A stretch of DNA of 64,000 nucleotides, from positions 1,116,001-1,180,000 of the forward strand of contig JAOVFP010000009.1 in the NCBI GenBank assembly GCA_025738555.1. The letters are read 5' to 3'. The position numbers and the translations under genes were made by a program. Shown piece by piece: positions 11,870 to 24,487 of the stretch; the stretch's first letter is position 1; every line of letters begins with the position of its first letter. Under the pieces are notes generated by a model. That model worked only from the letters and a program-made list of their open reading frames with translations, was not told the origin of the DNA and made no database searches. Origin of the DNA: Cyathus striatus. Lineage: Eukaryota > Basidiomycota > Agaricomycetes > Agaricales > Nidulariaceae.

Positions 11870-14800
11870 ACGGAGACAATAAGGTAGCTATACAGCAACA
11901 GAGGCTGATAACAAACAAGCTACATGAGCCAGAGAAACCCGTTGACAGTAACCCCGCGAGGGAACAGTGTGTTAAGGAGGAAACAAAAGTGCAAGTAGCA
12001 GCATGGCCAATATGCAGATACCCAACAAGCCCTCAGAACGTGGAAGTCAAGCGTGGAAGAGCTGGTTACACGAAGGGACCAGACAGTGAGAACAGGGAAG
12101 CACATATCGCAACGAGGATGATATGGGCGCAGCAGGACTCGGTGAAACATAGAAATTCAAAGACGACAGGTAGGTAATTGGTAGGCGATCGAAACGAGAA
12201 CTTCTAGTCTGCATAATACGTGGAATGGCAAAACTCCTTGTACCGCCAGCAATTTCTCGTTGAGCATCTGGAGCCGCCATCTGAGTTGTGTGATTCTGAA
12301 ATCAGCAGGAGCTTGGAGCTGTTGGCTGGCCGTGCATAACAGGACTTACAGTTTTCAGCAGTATCAAACATGAGCGGTCGTCAGCAGGAGAAAGGAGAAA
12401 GACTTGAGCTTTGACGGGCGATACTCAACCGCCAATCGAAGTAGGTCACGATGTAGACTCCGCGTCGGTGTGTCGTCTACTGCCGCACTACATAACGATA
12501 GCGACTAAAAGATGGTAGGAGATAAGGGCGGAAGAGGAGAGGGGAAACATATTGAGGTGCACCAGACAACGTAGAAACACTCGAAGCAATAGCAGCAGCG
12601 GCCCCCAGCTCTGGAATCGCACCGCACTAGGTTATCGAAACACCGCATACTTGCTACCCGCCCCTTCATGGTGCAAATTGAAGTTCGTCCACGACCTAGG
12701 CATTGTTTTGTGACCCTCTCGTGGAAAACCACCGCAGCACTGTGACGAAAATAGCTGTAGTAAGACGGGTATACATGATAGTGGAGCCCGTTCCGTCAAA
12801 CCAAGGTGAATGCGAAAACGAGGACGAGTAGCGGTATCGATGTGTACGATTCAACCCACACATGGTGTTGCTAGTTCGGACTAGTTCGCTGGACGTGTTT
12901 GGCTGGGAATTGATAGGACTGTGTGCGTTTATTCTACTGGAAACCTCCTGTGTGCACTGCGATAAAGGATTTGCTCCCTCTCCTTCGACATTTCTCTTTC
13001 AAAGGTATCTGTTGTTCTAACAATATATACTCTTCTTCAAAGGAATACGCTGGTCCGGGCAAAATCCGTCCAGTTTCGCTATGGTCACCCGCCAGTCCCA
13101 ACTTGAATTCCTTCGCTCCTCCGACAACCTCAAGGCCCGCAGTAGAGCTGATTAACCTTGACGGGCGAGCAGCTGCACTGGAGCTAATCGTGCGGCTGGT
13201 AGTCGAAGTAGTCAACGAGATGGTCGTGAGTGGTGAGGAAGCTGAGTACTAGCGCTAGGATACCGTCGTTGAAGAAGGATTGACCAGAATTCGAAGACGT
13301 CGTCTTCGCCGGAAATTTCACCGACGGTGGTCGGAGAAGGGAGGTGGTACTGTTCTGTTGCGATACTGGAGGAGAATCTGTACATAATGGAAGCGAGTAA
13401 AAGATGGTAGGGGGTAAGTGGGGAAGTGGGGAAGGGGAACATACTGAGGTGCACTGGACGGCCTAGAAACACTCGAAGCGATCACAACAGCAGCCCCCGC
13501 CTCTGGAATTCCACCGAACCACATCTCGAAAACGTAACATTCTTTTGCTAGCCTGTGCTTCAAAGTGAACTATAGGGTCGTAGGTCCCCCAACCCAAGTA
13601 GACCTCGCAACTGATAGCGTTTTGCGAGTCGATGATGCGTTGTAAGCTACCGTTCTACGACCAGGAGGAAACGACGAGGACAAGTTAGAAGGTACAGATG
13701 GCATAAGGAGAAAGAAGGCATACCGAGAAGTAGAACTAGAAGAGCAGGAAGAGTAGAAACATTTGACACAGCAACGGCAGCCTCCGCCAAGTCCCCTTGC
13801 TCTCCCCCACCTGGGACATCACGTGACTCCCGGCACAGGCAATATCACTACCCGGGAGACCTTTCGTCGCGAGTACTTATGTGCTTTGAAACTACTTACT
13901 GCTGACATGTATACAGAATTATGACATGCGGACGAAGACGATGTAGCAGCTTGGCAGTGGCAAGCGACGGCAAAAGTACAAACCAATTAGATAGAACCAA
14001 TGTCGTAGATAAAGTAATAATAATGAGGCATTCAGTAATTCAACGATCTCTCCTGAATCCAAATCCTGCTTCAATCTCTACAGCCCGAGGTATATTCACG
14101 CGCGTACACTTTTCCGACGTTATCACATCAGAAATCCTTGCACCGTTTTTCTCCAGCTATGTGTGTAGTCTCTTTATTTTTTGTGTCTGCACGAAGATCT
14201 TTTTTTTTGGCCCTTGCGCGTTGACAACAAGAATCACAGTACTTGAAAGGTCGGCCTCTTCCCGACATATGAATAATGCTATTTTATATTATGCTGATGC
14301 AAACGCGAGCTCAGCACGACAGCCCCGGCCTCGGTGCACTTAGCCCAAGTCTCTAGCTTACAGTGCCTTACACCGGCACACCGGCACGGCGGTGCCTTAG
14401 GGCCAAAATAAAAACTCACACATCAAGAATTGAACACGCGACCTCAAGTACCATTAGCACAACATTATGGATTGTATTCCAGTACACTATAGTGTTGTAT
14501 AAAATACAAAGTAAAACCGGTTTATGTTCATGTATACATGGGCGCGGGAATATATTTCTCAATTTGGAATATCATGTGATGTCCCAGGTGGGGGAGACGA
14601 ACGACAGTCCAGCAACGGCAGCCTCCGCCCTCGGATGCACCAATCCCGGCCCTACTCTTCCCTCGGGGGGAGTAAAATCTAGACTCAAGCTCGATAGGCC
14701 TCTGCTGAGCTCGCCTTCCTTCGCCTTCTTCCTCCCCCCGCCCAACAGTTTCTGTTCTTCCCAACATTCCTTCTTGCGGGAACTGTCGTACCCTAGTTGA

Positions 14801-14923
14801 CCGGCACTCTCTTCGTCCTCGAAGGCTTTACGCTGCGCCTAGGGAGAGTCTACGGGTTTAGCTCTTGTTGCTCCAAGACCTAGTTGCTTTCTTCGCTCCT
14901 CCGGCAGCCTCAAGGCTTGCAGT
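11870..14923 (-). pseudogene. Decayed ArfGAP copy B, split by the Gypsy insertion
   Basis: On the minus strand the exon 4/exon 5 junction of the Glo3-like gene is recognisable several times (about 12545, 13440 and 13715), each a G-A-IP-AGA-A-like segment followed by a GTATG-type donor. The part at 11870-12200 also matches 62860-63130. The coiled segment encoding the ERKKERE region lies at about 14690-14790. The copy continues beyond the Gypsy element at 24879-25150, where a degraded version of the DDFFESW/TPK-SSNP segment is visible. Multiple frameshifts make it non-functional. The same arrangement (minus-strand ArfGAP debris upstream of an NLR) recurs before NLR4. Confidence 0.65.
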
Positions 14924-15309
14924 TGTAACGACCCCGTGACACCGTCCGTCTCTCGTTTCTCGTATGTGTTCGTTGCCCAACTCTCGTCGCTCGTTGTCCC
15001 GGTTCTTTACTTTCTCCGTCGTTCCTGTTTCACTCCCCTTCGCACACCTATGATATATTACCTTCGCTCACCCTCAGCAACAGAGCTAGTTAGCTCCTTC
15101 CTATCCTTTATTCTCTCACCTTGAACTATTACTACCGTTGTCTCAAGGAGTACTTACCCCACCTATAACCCGATATCAGACCTTTAGAATAGTATATAAG
15201 ACTTAGAGTACTATCGTGTTTAGACAGTGAATCGTATCCTTACAACTGCAATCTCTCTCGTGTGACAAAACCCCTAAACCGTCACAAGACGTAACAGGCT
15301 TTTGCTACA
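14924..15309 (+). repeat. 5' LTR of the Gypsy element
   Basis: TG...CA ends. It contains a TATA-like AGTATATAAG at about 15190-15200, the likely promoter of the element. It is nearly identical to 24488-24873. Confidence 0.93.
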
Positions 15310-15532
15310 TATTTTTTTGCATCTACACCCGACTCGACTCTTGTCTCTACTTTAACTCTCTACTTGTCTCTTTCTCTCTTCTACCTCTCTAACTGGTACC
15401 CTTCTGGACTGATCATCCGGAAACCGCCGTTTGACTGGTACATACCCAAGAAAACCTTTCATAACCACACAAAAAATAGTTTGTCTCTGTCTCTTCCATT
15501 ATAACTGAAACCTTTAAATTCTAGAAAACACA

Positions 15533-18235
15533 ATGTCTAACCGTGTCACGCGTGCCCAAACCCAAGCTCGTCTAGCTGGAGTAGCTACCCAGCCCAGTGA
15601 GCATCTCATTCCTTCTAATAATACTAATACTGCTACTACAGGAGAATCTCGTTCTACTTTGGTTCAGGGTACCGCTAGGACCCCCGATGCTCCACGTCGT
15701 TCCTATAGGGATGTGGCTAGCTCGAGACCTCCTTCCCCTCAGGAAGAGACAACTGCCCGGAATAATGGCATGGACAATTTGTCTGCCGCCCCGGAGTCTA
15801 TTAGTATTAACAATATTATTGAGAATGAATCGATTTCTTCTGTTTCCACTTTGACCCCGTCTGAGTCAAACAATGAACAAGATAGTGAGAACCCATGGAT
15901 TACTGTAAAATCTAGGAGATCTCGCAGCTTAGAATCCTTCAGAGGCCGAAGGATTGATCTCAGGAAAGCCAATCCCAATAAGCAACCTAAGCCTTTGTCC
16001 AAGGCTCAGAAACAGACTGTCCAGGAGGCCGAGAAGACCCTCACTGCTGAACAGAAGAAGCGCATTGATCGCTGAAACAATAAATTGCGCAAACGTTCTT
16101 CCTCTCGTGAAGAAGGAACCTCTAAGGCTAAAGGCAAGGGAGTTGACCCTCGCAACTGGGGAAATATTGACCTCAACGAATCTGAGCTTGATGTTGAAGC
16201 TCAACAGGCCGTACTCGAGTCGCTTAAACCGGTAAAAAAGCGAACTCATAGGAGGAGAAGATCAAGTCCGTCTTCTTCCTCTTCTGACTCAGGAAGTGAG
16301 GCTTCCACACCAGTCCCTCATAAGTCAAAGCGCAAGGCGGTTAATGTTAACAACCTCTCTGCTATGCATAGCACTGCCGCAAAACTGCATAATGTTCATT
16401 ACAACTTGGACCCAATACATCAAATCCCCTCTGCGAGTCACTTGGGGAAATCATTTGATAAACACGCGCGTAACAAAAAGCGTCACCTTAGAAGTGGATC
16501 TCCCAGTTCTCCAGATGATTCTGATGGCTCAAGTAGTGATTCATCTTCAGACTCAAACCCAGACTCGGATGACTCAGGCAGTAGCTCAAGTAATTCTGAA
16601 TATGATGAGGATGACCACTCACACTGCCGAAAAAAGCGAAAAGGGTCCAGACCTTCTCATCGTAGCAGGCATCACCGAAGGCCACTAATTCGTCCTATGC
16701 CTCCAAAAGAATATGACGGTACTATTGAAGCCCGAACGTTTCAGCGATTCATGGACGAAGCTACTGCTTATGTTCAAGATGGGAAAGTGTCGCGAAAGCG
16801 GCAAGTGTTCATTATTTCATACTACCTGACAAACAAAGCATATGATTTCTATGTTCAGAAAGTAGCAGCTAACCACTCTGAATGGACTCTCGATCAGTTC
16901 TTTATGGAAATGTTCAATCATTTGTTCCCTACTGATTACCGAGAATCACAACATGAAAAACTAAAAAATTTCCATCAAGGGAACCGCTCAGTACTAGAGT
17001 ACTCACATAATTTACTTGAATTAATAAAATCTATTGGTGGTATCAGTCCACGCGAGCATGTACAAAACTTGTGGGATGGATTCCGTGTACCTATCCAGGA
17101 GCGCCTGTGGCTGGAGAAATTCAACCCCAGTATCTCCAAATGGAAGGATGTTGTTGAGGCAGCCCGAATCATAGAGGTGGCTCAAAATATGAGCCAAAGA
17201 GCCAGCCGTCGTAGAGGAAATAACAACCTCCATGAAGGAAATGGTGGACCTGGAGGGAACGGAGGTGGAGGGCGCACTAGTGCCTTCAAACCCAATAAAC
17301 CCCCAACCAACCATCAAAATGGTAATAACCGAAATAATTCGAGCAACCAAAATGTGCAATGCCGAAATCCAGGCCCCCACAGGGGAAATAATTCAAACAA
17401 TAATAACTCAACAAAAAAGACCCCAAATGGCAACCAGAAGGCTAGGACCTCACTGCCACGGCTTCCCGACAAAGAGCGCGCAGAGCTGCTAGCAGCTGGG
17501 AAGTGCTTCCGGTGTCGTGAAACTGGACACCAGTCCAGACACTGTCCCCAAGGAAATACAGTCCGCAGTAATAACGGCAATAAACCTCCAGGAGTCTCCA
17601 ATTTTAATATGGAAATGACCGAAATATTGGATGAAAATCCTGATAACGAGGTTGAGCTATTGGAAAGCCTCCCACTAGCTGCAATGACAATCCCAGAGAA
17701 CGTATTCCGCACTCTCTTCGATATCGGAGAGGACGCTCCTTGGATGAAATATAAACCAGATGAGGAACCACGAAGACAAATTGGGGACTGTTATGCAATG
17801 CATGCTGAACACATTCTTGATGTGTTGCAACCATTCCCCGGAGATGAGCACCATATGACAAATTTGGTTGACTATCGTTTTCGAGTACAGTTACTGAGTA
17901 ACGATCCAACTCAGTACGTTATAAATGATCAGGCCACTGGATTGGTCCTAATGATCCCCGCGCACCATCTTAAAAATAAAAAATTTAAGTTAGGAAACTG
18001 GTACTCAAAACACACTGCAGAATACTATGGTCTCCCCAGAGGTCTGCGTGATCACCCTATGGAAGACTCAGTTCTAATTGTAACCGAATATCTCCTTTGC
18101 GATGGGATAGTCAAACATTATCCTACCCTATCAGAGGAAGTCGATTATTACATGCGCTTTCGAGTGGAGCTAGTAACAGCAGGCATATACCAAATTTTCG
18201 ATGAAGACTATCCCAATACCAACATATATATATAA
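15533..18235 (+). pseudogene. gag: Gypsy Gag region, with in-frame stops
   Basis: ATG at 15533 opens a frame that stays open to 24 kb except for TGA at 16073-16075 and TAA at 18233-18235 (plus the nested LTR). The first 180 residues are Ser/Thr/Asn-rich. A Ser-Asp-rich acidic stretch (about 16490-16610) is followed by a retrotransposon-Gag capsid-like domain (about 16680-17190, including LEYSHNLLELIKS). A Gly/Asn-rich linker leads to a CCHC zinc knuckle (CFRCRETGHQSRHC, 17503-17544), which binds nucleic acid in Gag proteins. The TAA falls in an ATATATATATAA run. Whether either stop is suppressed in life cannot be told; simple decay of one copy is the plainest reading. Confidence 0.8.
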
Positions 18236-19015
18236 AAAGTCCTTCTTGAGGACCCATCCTTTGACCTTGTTGGATGGTATGCAAACCGTGTTCGAAAAGG
18301 TAACCCAGGGAGTTACCCTGGAGATTATAATGACGACCTCTCTGATTCCGATGACTCTAGTAGTGGCATATATCAAACACCACCTGAGTCTCATAGTGAA
18401 TTAAGTGACTCACTATATTACAGTGTCTGTAACGGAATAGCACAACTGCTGGAATGGTGTAAACCGTATCCAGGAGATGCCTCTATATCTCGAATAGGAA
18501 AGCGCTTTTATGTGACGCTTTGCGAAGAAAACAATGCGTTGATTCAAATCCATGATGCATGGAGAAAAATCGAAGTATATCTTCGATATGAATGGCTCCT
18601 TGAAAAGCACTTCGAGGTCGGTATTTGGTATGCAGAGTTGCTAGCCAATATGGTAACTAAGCGTGGAGCCAAGAACTTGGTTAACCAGTGGATAAGAAGG
18701 CATCAACCACTGCACACCTCTCAGCGAATCATGGAACAAGCTATTGATAGTGTGCTTAGCGAGAACAGCTACCAGTTTGACAACATGTTCCCTCGGATTG
18801 GATCGCTTGTCCGATTCAAGGTGGAAGTAAATCCACGCGAAGTCATTATCACTGACCGAAAGCGAAGATGTGTTACATATCTTGCAGTTGAACACCTCCG
18901 TGATTCCAAACTAGACATTCCTGGTTGGTATGAGTTGCGGATGGCAGATTATATGGCACGTTGTTCAACACGCCCAGATCTTCTACACCAGAAGTCGCAT
19001 ATCGTAGAGGGATAT
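17785..19015 (+). repeat. Four tandem ~100-aa protein repeats between zinc knuckle and protease
   Basis: Four units share a pattern R-F-(R/Y/K)-V-(Q/E/T)-(L/V) ... I-x-D ... L-x(3-6)-F/L-x-(L/V/I)-G-x-WY. The WY ends fall at about nt 18000, 18280, 18630 and 18930. Each unit begins with a helical stretch and PFPG/PYPG-like turn. The second unit contains the TAA at 18233. The residues differ widely, so the repeats are old. The fold is unknown to me. Confidence 0.6.
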
Positions 19016-22000
19016 ACACTGCCCTCAGCGGAAGCAGGGTTTATAGAACATGGATCCAAGAAAACTTGGAAAAGAAACCAACAGCGACGCCGCCAAAGGC
19101 ATAGACAGCGACAGTCCCCATATGCAGAAATGGATGATGCACTATACTGGGATAGCTTATCCATTCATGGAGTACAAGTTCCAAGAGGAACGTACTCTAC
19201 AGTACAACGTAATGCGGCCCACACTAAAGGATCCAGTCGTGTTGTCCCTAAGCCCATTATTGTCACCGTAAAAATAAATGGGCATCCTGCTCGTGCACTC
19301 ATTGACTCAGGGTCTCTAGGCGATTTCATGTCTACTACGCTCGCAAACCAGCTTGGAGTTAAGCTCACAAAGTTAGAAAAACCCCTTGGTCTACAGCTAG
19401 CAGTACAAGGTTCACGCTCAGTTATAAACTCATACACTGAAGTCGATTTCGAATACCTCTCGGTATCTGAAAAACGAACATTTGACATCATTAACATCAT
19501 GAACTACGATATCATATTAGGCACACCTTGGTTATTCCAACACCAGGTATGCATAGGCCTCAATCCATGCCGAATACTAATTGGTAATGATAAGGCCCTA
19601 CCCGTAAAGGGCAAAGCTACAGCCAGCCTTGCAGCAAAAAGCGTTGCATTTTCGAATACGGACCCTATTAAGTCTGCACGATGTGAACTGACTCAGTATG
19701 CTGAGCCACTATGTAAAGATGTGGTTGAAACTGGCTTACCTCCTTTCCGGGCCATTAATCACACCATCCCCCTTATTGATGAGGATAGAATATATCCTTG
19801 GAGGCCGTCCCGATGCCCTGAAGCCTTGAAGGGACAGTGGCATGAAAAACGCGAAGCATATTTGAAAACTGGAAGGTGGAAAATAACCACTGCTGGGAAC
19901 ACGGTCCCAATGCTGTTGCTGCCAAAACCCCGAAAAGACGGCCAACCAGCTGAACTACGAACAGTTTTTGATTTGCGAGAACGAAATCGAAACACGAAAA
20001 AAATGTCTTCCCCACTCCCTGACCCCGAAAGCATTTTCCGACGTGTCGCAATGGAGGGCGAGTTCGTATCACTCCTTGACCTGAAAGGTGCTTTCGAACA
20101 AATTAGGATAATACCAGAACATGTATCACGTTCCGCCGTTACCACCCCAGATGGTAATATGGTGAGCCTTGTGGTCCAGCAAGGTGATTGCAATGCACCC
20201 GCTACTTGCCAAGTGTGAGAAGTAACAAGAATAGAGAAGAGTGAATGAGAGAATAGAGTGAGATAATGGAGCAAAGAGAGGGTGGTAAAGGTGCAAGAAC
20301 TCAGACACAAACACTGACACAGACACAAGATGGGGAGGAAACTTGTTAACAACTACCAAGTTACAGAGTGTTTATATACTGAGTAAGTCTACCAAAGTCC
20401 AACCAAAGTCCTGTAACTAAGGTAACTGACAGCTGTCAATCTGTCAATCACAAATCTGTCAATCAAGTATCTGTCAATCACAGATCTGTCAAGTATGACA
20501 GGTGACAAGTGACAGCTGTCAAGGAAGCTGTGCAACCCAGAATATCTAACACCAAGCGCTCATGAACCTCTTGTTCTCTGCACACCTGGGGATATTCGTA
20601 TATGTCTATCTCGATGACATAGTAATTTTCTCAAGAACACTAGAGGAGCACATTAAACACGTTAAAATTGTTCTCAATATTCTAAAAAAGGAAAAGCTTT
20701 ACCTTAGTAAGAATAAATTGAATTTTCTTCCTTCAGAACTGAAGCTTCTGGGACGAGTAATCGACTGCGAAGGCATTAGAATGGACCCAGACAAGGTGGA
20801 CAGTGTAGTGAACTGGAAGACACCAACCAATCGGGACCTACTAAGAGGTTTCCTCGGATCAGTTGGGTACCTAGCAGACGACCTTCCACTTGTCCGCATT
20901 CCCATGGGTGTTCTAAGTGCAATCACAGGCGACACGGTTCCATTTCGTTGGACCTATACTGAGCAACGCACATTTGAAGACGTTAAGCGGTTAACTCAAA
21001 ATTTTCGGGATCACAGCCGAAAACCACTTGATTATTCTCCAGATGCACTCCCTATCTGGGTAGTAACAGATGGATGCCTGACTGGAATAGCCGGTTTGGT
21101 ATGTCAAGGCCTGGACTGGAAAACAGCGACTATAGCTGCATTTTTCTCGGCTAAACTGAACTCAGCCCAACAAAACTACCCTGTTCACGAAGTCGAAATG
21201 CTAGCCGGTGTTGAAACGATGTTGCGACACCGCGATATCCTCCAGGGAGCAACATTCAAATGGGTCACGGACCATAAAGGACTAGTGCACCTATTGAATC
21301 AAAAGAATTTGTCAGGACGACAAGCTCGCTGGCTCGAAAAAATCAGTGAATTTGACTTTACCGTTCAATATGTCCCTGGAGTGGAAAATGTTGTTGCCGA
21401 TGCACTATCGCGAATGTATTCCAATGATAACCCTGGTACTATATGTGCCAGCAGTGAGTATACATACTTTGACGTTATCAATGAGGATGACTTACCTGAT
21501 CTGATCACTACTGATATTCCTGTCCTTGCTGGTATACAGGCTGCTATGGCTATAATTCGTAAGCCTAAGGGAACATCCTCTTCACCAGATGATGTTCCAG
21601 CGAGACGCTCATCTCGCTTGTCTTCAAAAGCTCCACTTGATGATAGGCTAGTACCTGAGCCAAAAATCAGTAAACCTCAGCCAGAGCCAGTAAAAAAGCC
21701 ACCTACCAAACCTAGAGCTAAGAAAGCTCCCCTTCCAGGAACTGAGACTGGCCGGCCAGAAACGTCGAAAGAATTCGCGAAACGCACAGTGAATCGCTTT
21801 GTTCTCAAAGGACCACGAGAACAAAGGGAGGGCGAGAGTACACCTAACATGCACGCACAACCAACCAATATTGAAACTCTGCCTGCAGAGGAGTTCGAAC
21901 CACAGACCATCGAGAACACACTCCCAACTCATCATACTTTTGAATATGCTTCTCTTATGGATGCTATTTCTAATATGAAGACAATTGATCTGATTGGAGG

Positions 22001-24455
22001 TATAAAACATCAGTATAAGTCTGATCCTACCTTCAAGGCAGTACTGGCTGATCCAAAAGGCCACAAGAACTTCACTTACACTGAAGACGGTCTGCTTTTT
22101 ATGCTTGGAACTGACAACAAAAGGATCTTATGTATTCCTAGGATAATTATCGAAGGACGAAGCGCTAGGGAAATCGTTATCTCTGAAGCCCACTCCCTCC
22201 TAGCTCATCTCAGAGCATCAAAGACCATCGACTACCTCAAAGATCATGTTTGGTGGCGCGATATGGTCTCGGATACTCGCGCGTTTTGCGAGAGTTGCTC
22301 CACTTGTCGTCGCAACAAACCAAACAATCAAAAGCCTTATGGCTTGTTAAATCCCCTTTCGGTGCCCGCTCGGCCTTGGGAATCGGTTGGAATTGATTTT
22401 GTTGGCCCCTTAAAGGAGTCCAGTAACCGTAACGGTACTTTCAATTCTATCACTGTTATTATATGCTTATTAACAGGAATGGTTCATCTCGTACCGAGCC
22501 GAATCGATTATAATGCCAAACAGTTAGCGGAGCTAATGTTTGAAGAGGTGTACAAGCACCACAGTATCCCCAAGAATATTATTAGTGATAGAGATGTACT
22601 TTTCACAAGTATATTCTGGCGTCACTTACACTCCCTATTAGGCACAAAGCTAAAGATGTCGAGTGCCTACCACCCGCAAACGGATGGCTCGACTGAACGC
22701 GCCAACCGCACAGTTACACAGATGCTTCGAACCTGTGTAAACAATAAGCAGACGGACTGGGTAATGCTGCTCCCAGCTGTGGAGTTTGCAGTCAACTCTG
22801 CACGATCCGAAAGTACCGGATATGCACCTTTCTTCCTCAACACCGGGCGCATGCCTAGAGCTATGATCTGGGACTCAGCCCCCCCTGACGAATACCCATC
22901 CATTCGCAATTTCGCGCTTCAGCGAAAATTGGTCCTTATGGCAGCACATGACAGCGTGCTCGCCGCGCGCATCAAACAAACGCGAGACGCAAATCGTCGT
23001 CGCCGTTCTGAACCTTTCAAAAAGGACAACCTCGTCTATGTGTCGTCTAAGAACATTTCGTTCCCTAAAGGTCTCGCTAGGAAGCTCATTCCGAAATTCA
23101 TCGGACCTTACAAGATTCTGGAAGATTTCAAGAATCACTCCTTCCAGCTTGAACTACCTATGCACTTGAGAAAGCGCGGAGTTCATGATGTTTTCCACTC
23201 GTCACTTCTTTGTCCACATATCCCCAATGACGACCGCCTATTCCCAGGACGACTGGACACTCAGCTCGGGAATTCTGAAGACTCAGAAAATGAGTGGGCC
23301 GTTGAAGTCATAACGAACCACGCTGGCTCGAAGAAGAATGCCATTTTCAATGTAAAGTGGAAATCCGGGGATAGCTCATGGCTACCCTACTACCAGGTAT
23401 CTCATCTCGATGCGTTGAATACTTATTTGGAACTTTTAGGTGTTCCTGATATTTCCCAGTTACCGAAGGGAACGGGAAAACCACCTCTCGACGATGAGCA
23501 AGTTTTCATCAATGAGGATGAGGCCTTCCTTGGGGCTATAGGTTCTTTCACCTATAAAGAGGAGTCCAATTCTCCTTCCCCTCCAGCACCTCCAATCCTC
23601 AAGTTCTTCTCGTTCATCTCTTACATCCTCCTCACCATCACCTCATCTATCTGCCTCGTCGTCCTCAACACCTTCTCGTCACCCAAGATGCCCGCCCACA
23701 AATTCCGTGCTGAGATCGACCACCCTATCATTACTCGCCTCAAACCTTACCGCATCTTACTCCAAGATCCCACCAACCCACTCGTGAAAATCAGGTGCGG
23801 TGCATCCCAAGTCGTCGAATTCATCGAGCATGACCAGCACTTACGCAAACATGGTGCTGATCCTACCGACGAACCCCTTGGCTACACAGAATTTGTAGCC
23901 CTCTTTAACCGCCATGCGTCAGGAGAGGCGCGTTTTTCTACTTACGATGTTACTGCTGGCAATTACATCGTCACCGAGGAACCTATCAAGCTCGAATTTT
24001 TTATGTATCCTCAACCTATACCTCGGAACCCCCCTGCGCCTGTTGCCGCACCCATCGTTGCGCCTCCTCCGCCCCCCATCGCTCCACTCGCGCCAGTTAA
24101 TCCCGCTAATCTTGCGGTACCATTCGACTTGAACGACAACGCCATCGCCAACTTGCTCTCCAAGCCTCTTCAGCAAGCTCGTATGCTTCGCCTCGCTCTT
24201 GGCGCCGCCGACCATCTCGATCGCAACCGCGATTTCTACCAGAAATGCAAAGCAGCCAACGCCGCTCGTAACGCTGCGAAACAAAATCCTCACATCAAGG
24301 CAAATGGCAACGTAAAAAAGACTCGTGCACCTTCCAACCCCAATGCTATCGCCTCGTCTTCGACTGCCTCGTGGGGATCCTCCTCTTCCGAAGAATACCA
24401 GTTCGTCGATTACGATATGGTCGACAACTCCCAATCCTCCTCCAGTAAACAGTAA
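18236..24455 (+). pseudogene. pol: Gypsy Pol: protease, RT, RNase H, integrase, chromodomain, C-terminal extension
   Basis: The frame is the same as Gag. Aspartic protease motif LIDSGS at about 19297-19314. RT starts at about 19890, with its YLDD catalytic motif at 20606-20617; the RT is split by a 338-bp solo LTR (20214-20551), and removing the LTR with one TSD copy keeps the frame. RNase H shows VVTDGC, HEVEML, VTDHKG and VADALSR. Integrase has an H-x4-H ... CESCSTC zinc finger (22190-22310), then D (GIDFVGP), D (ISDRDV) and E (DGSTERAN), followed by a GPY/F-like KFIGPYKI. A chromodomain-like segment (VKWKSGDSSWLPY) lies at about 23290-23430; such modules target chromatin. A further ~330 residues of unknown role extend to TAA at 24453-24455. 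RT interruption means this copy cannot make intact Pol. Confidence 0.88.
20214..20551 (-). mobile_element. 338-bp solo LTR nested in the Gypsy RT
   Basis: It begins TGTGAGAAGTAACAAG and ends AATATCTAACA, flanked by CCAAG on both sides (20209-20213, 20552-20556). The interrupted reading frame resumes exactly after the second CCAAG. Read on the minus strand it has a TATATAAAC box and a T/C-rich tail ending TTCTCACA, which favours minus orientation. Short GTCAATC-type repeats fill its centre. The internal region has been lost by LTR-LTR recombination or lies elsewhere. Confidence 0.85.
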
Positions 24456-24487
24456 GGAATTTGGCTGGCAAATCCCTGGAGGGCGTA

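Noticed and set aside
16073..16075. Programmed stop-codon readthrough between Gag and Pol at TGA
   Set aside because: The stop lies well before the Gag capsid domain and zinc knuckle, so it is not at a Gag-Pol junction; a mutation is simpler.
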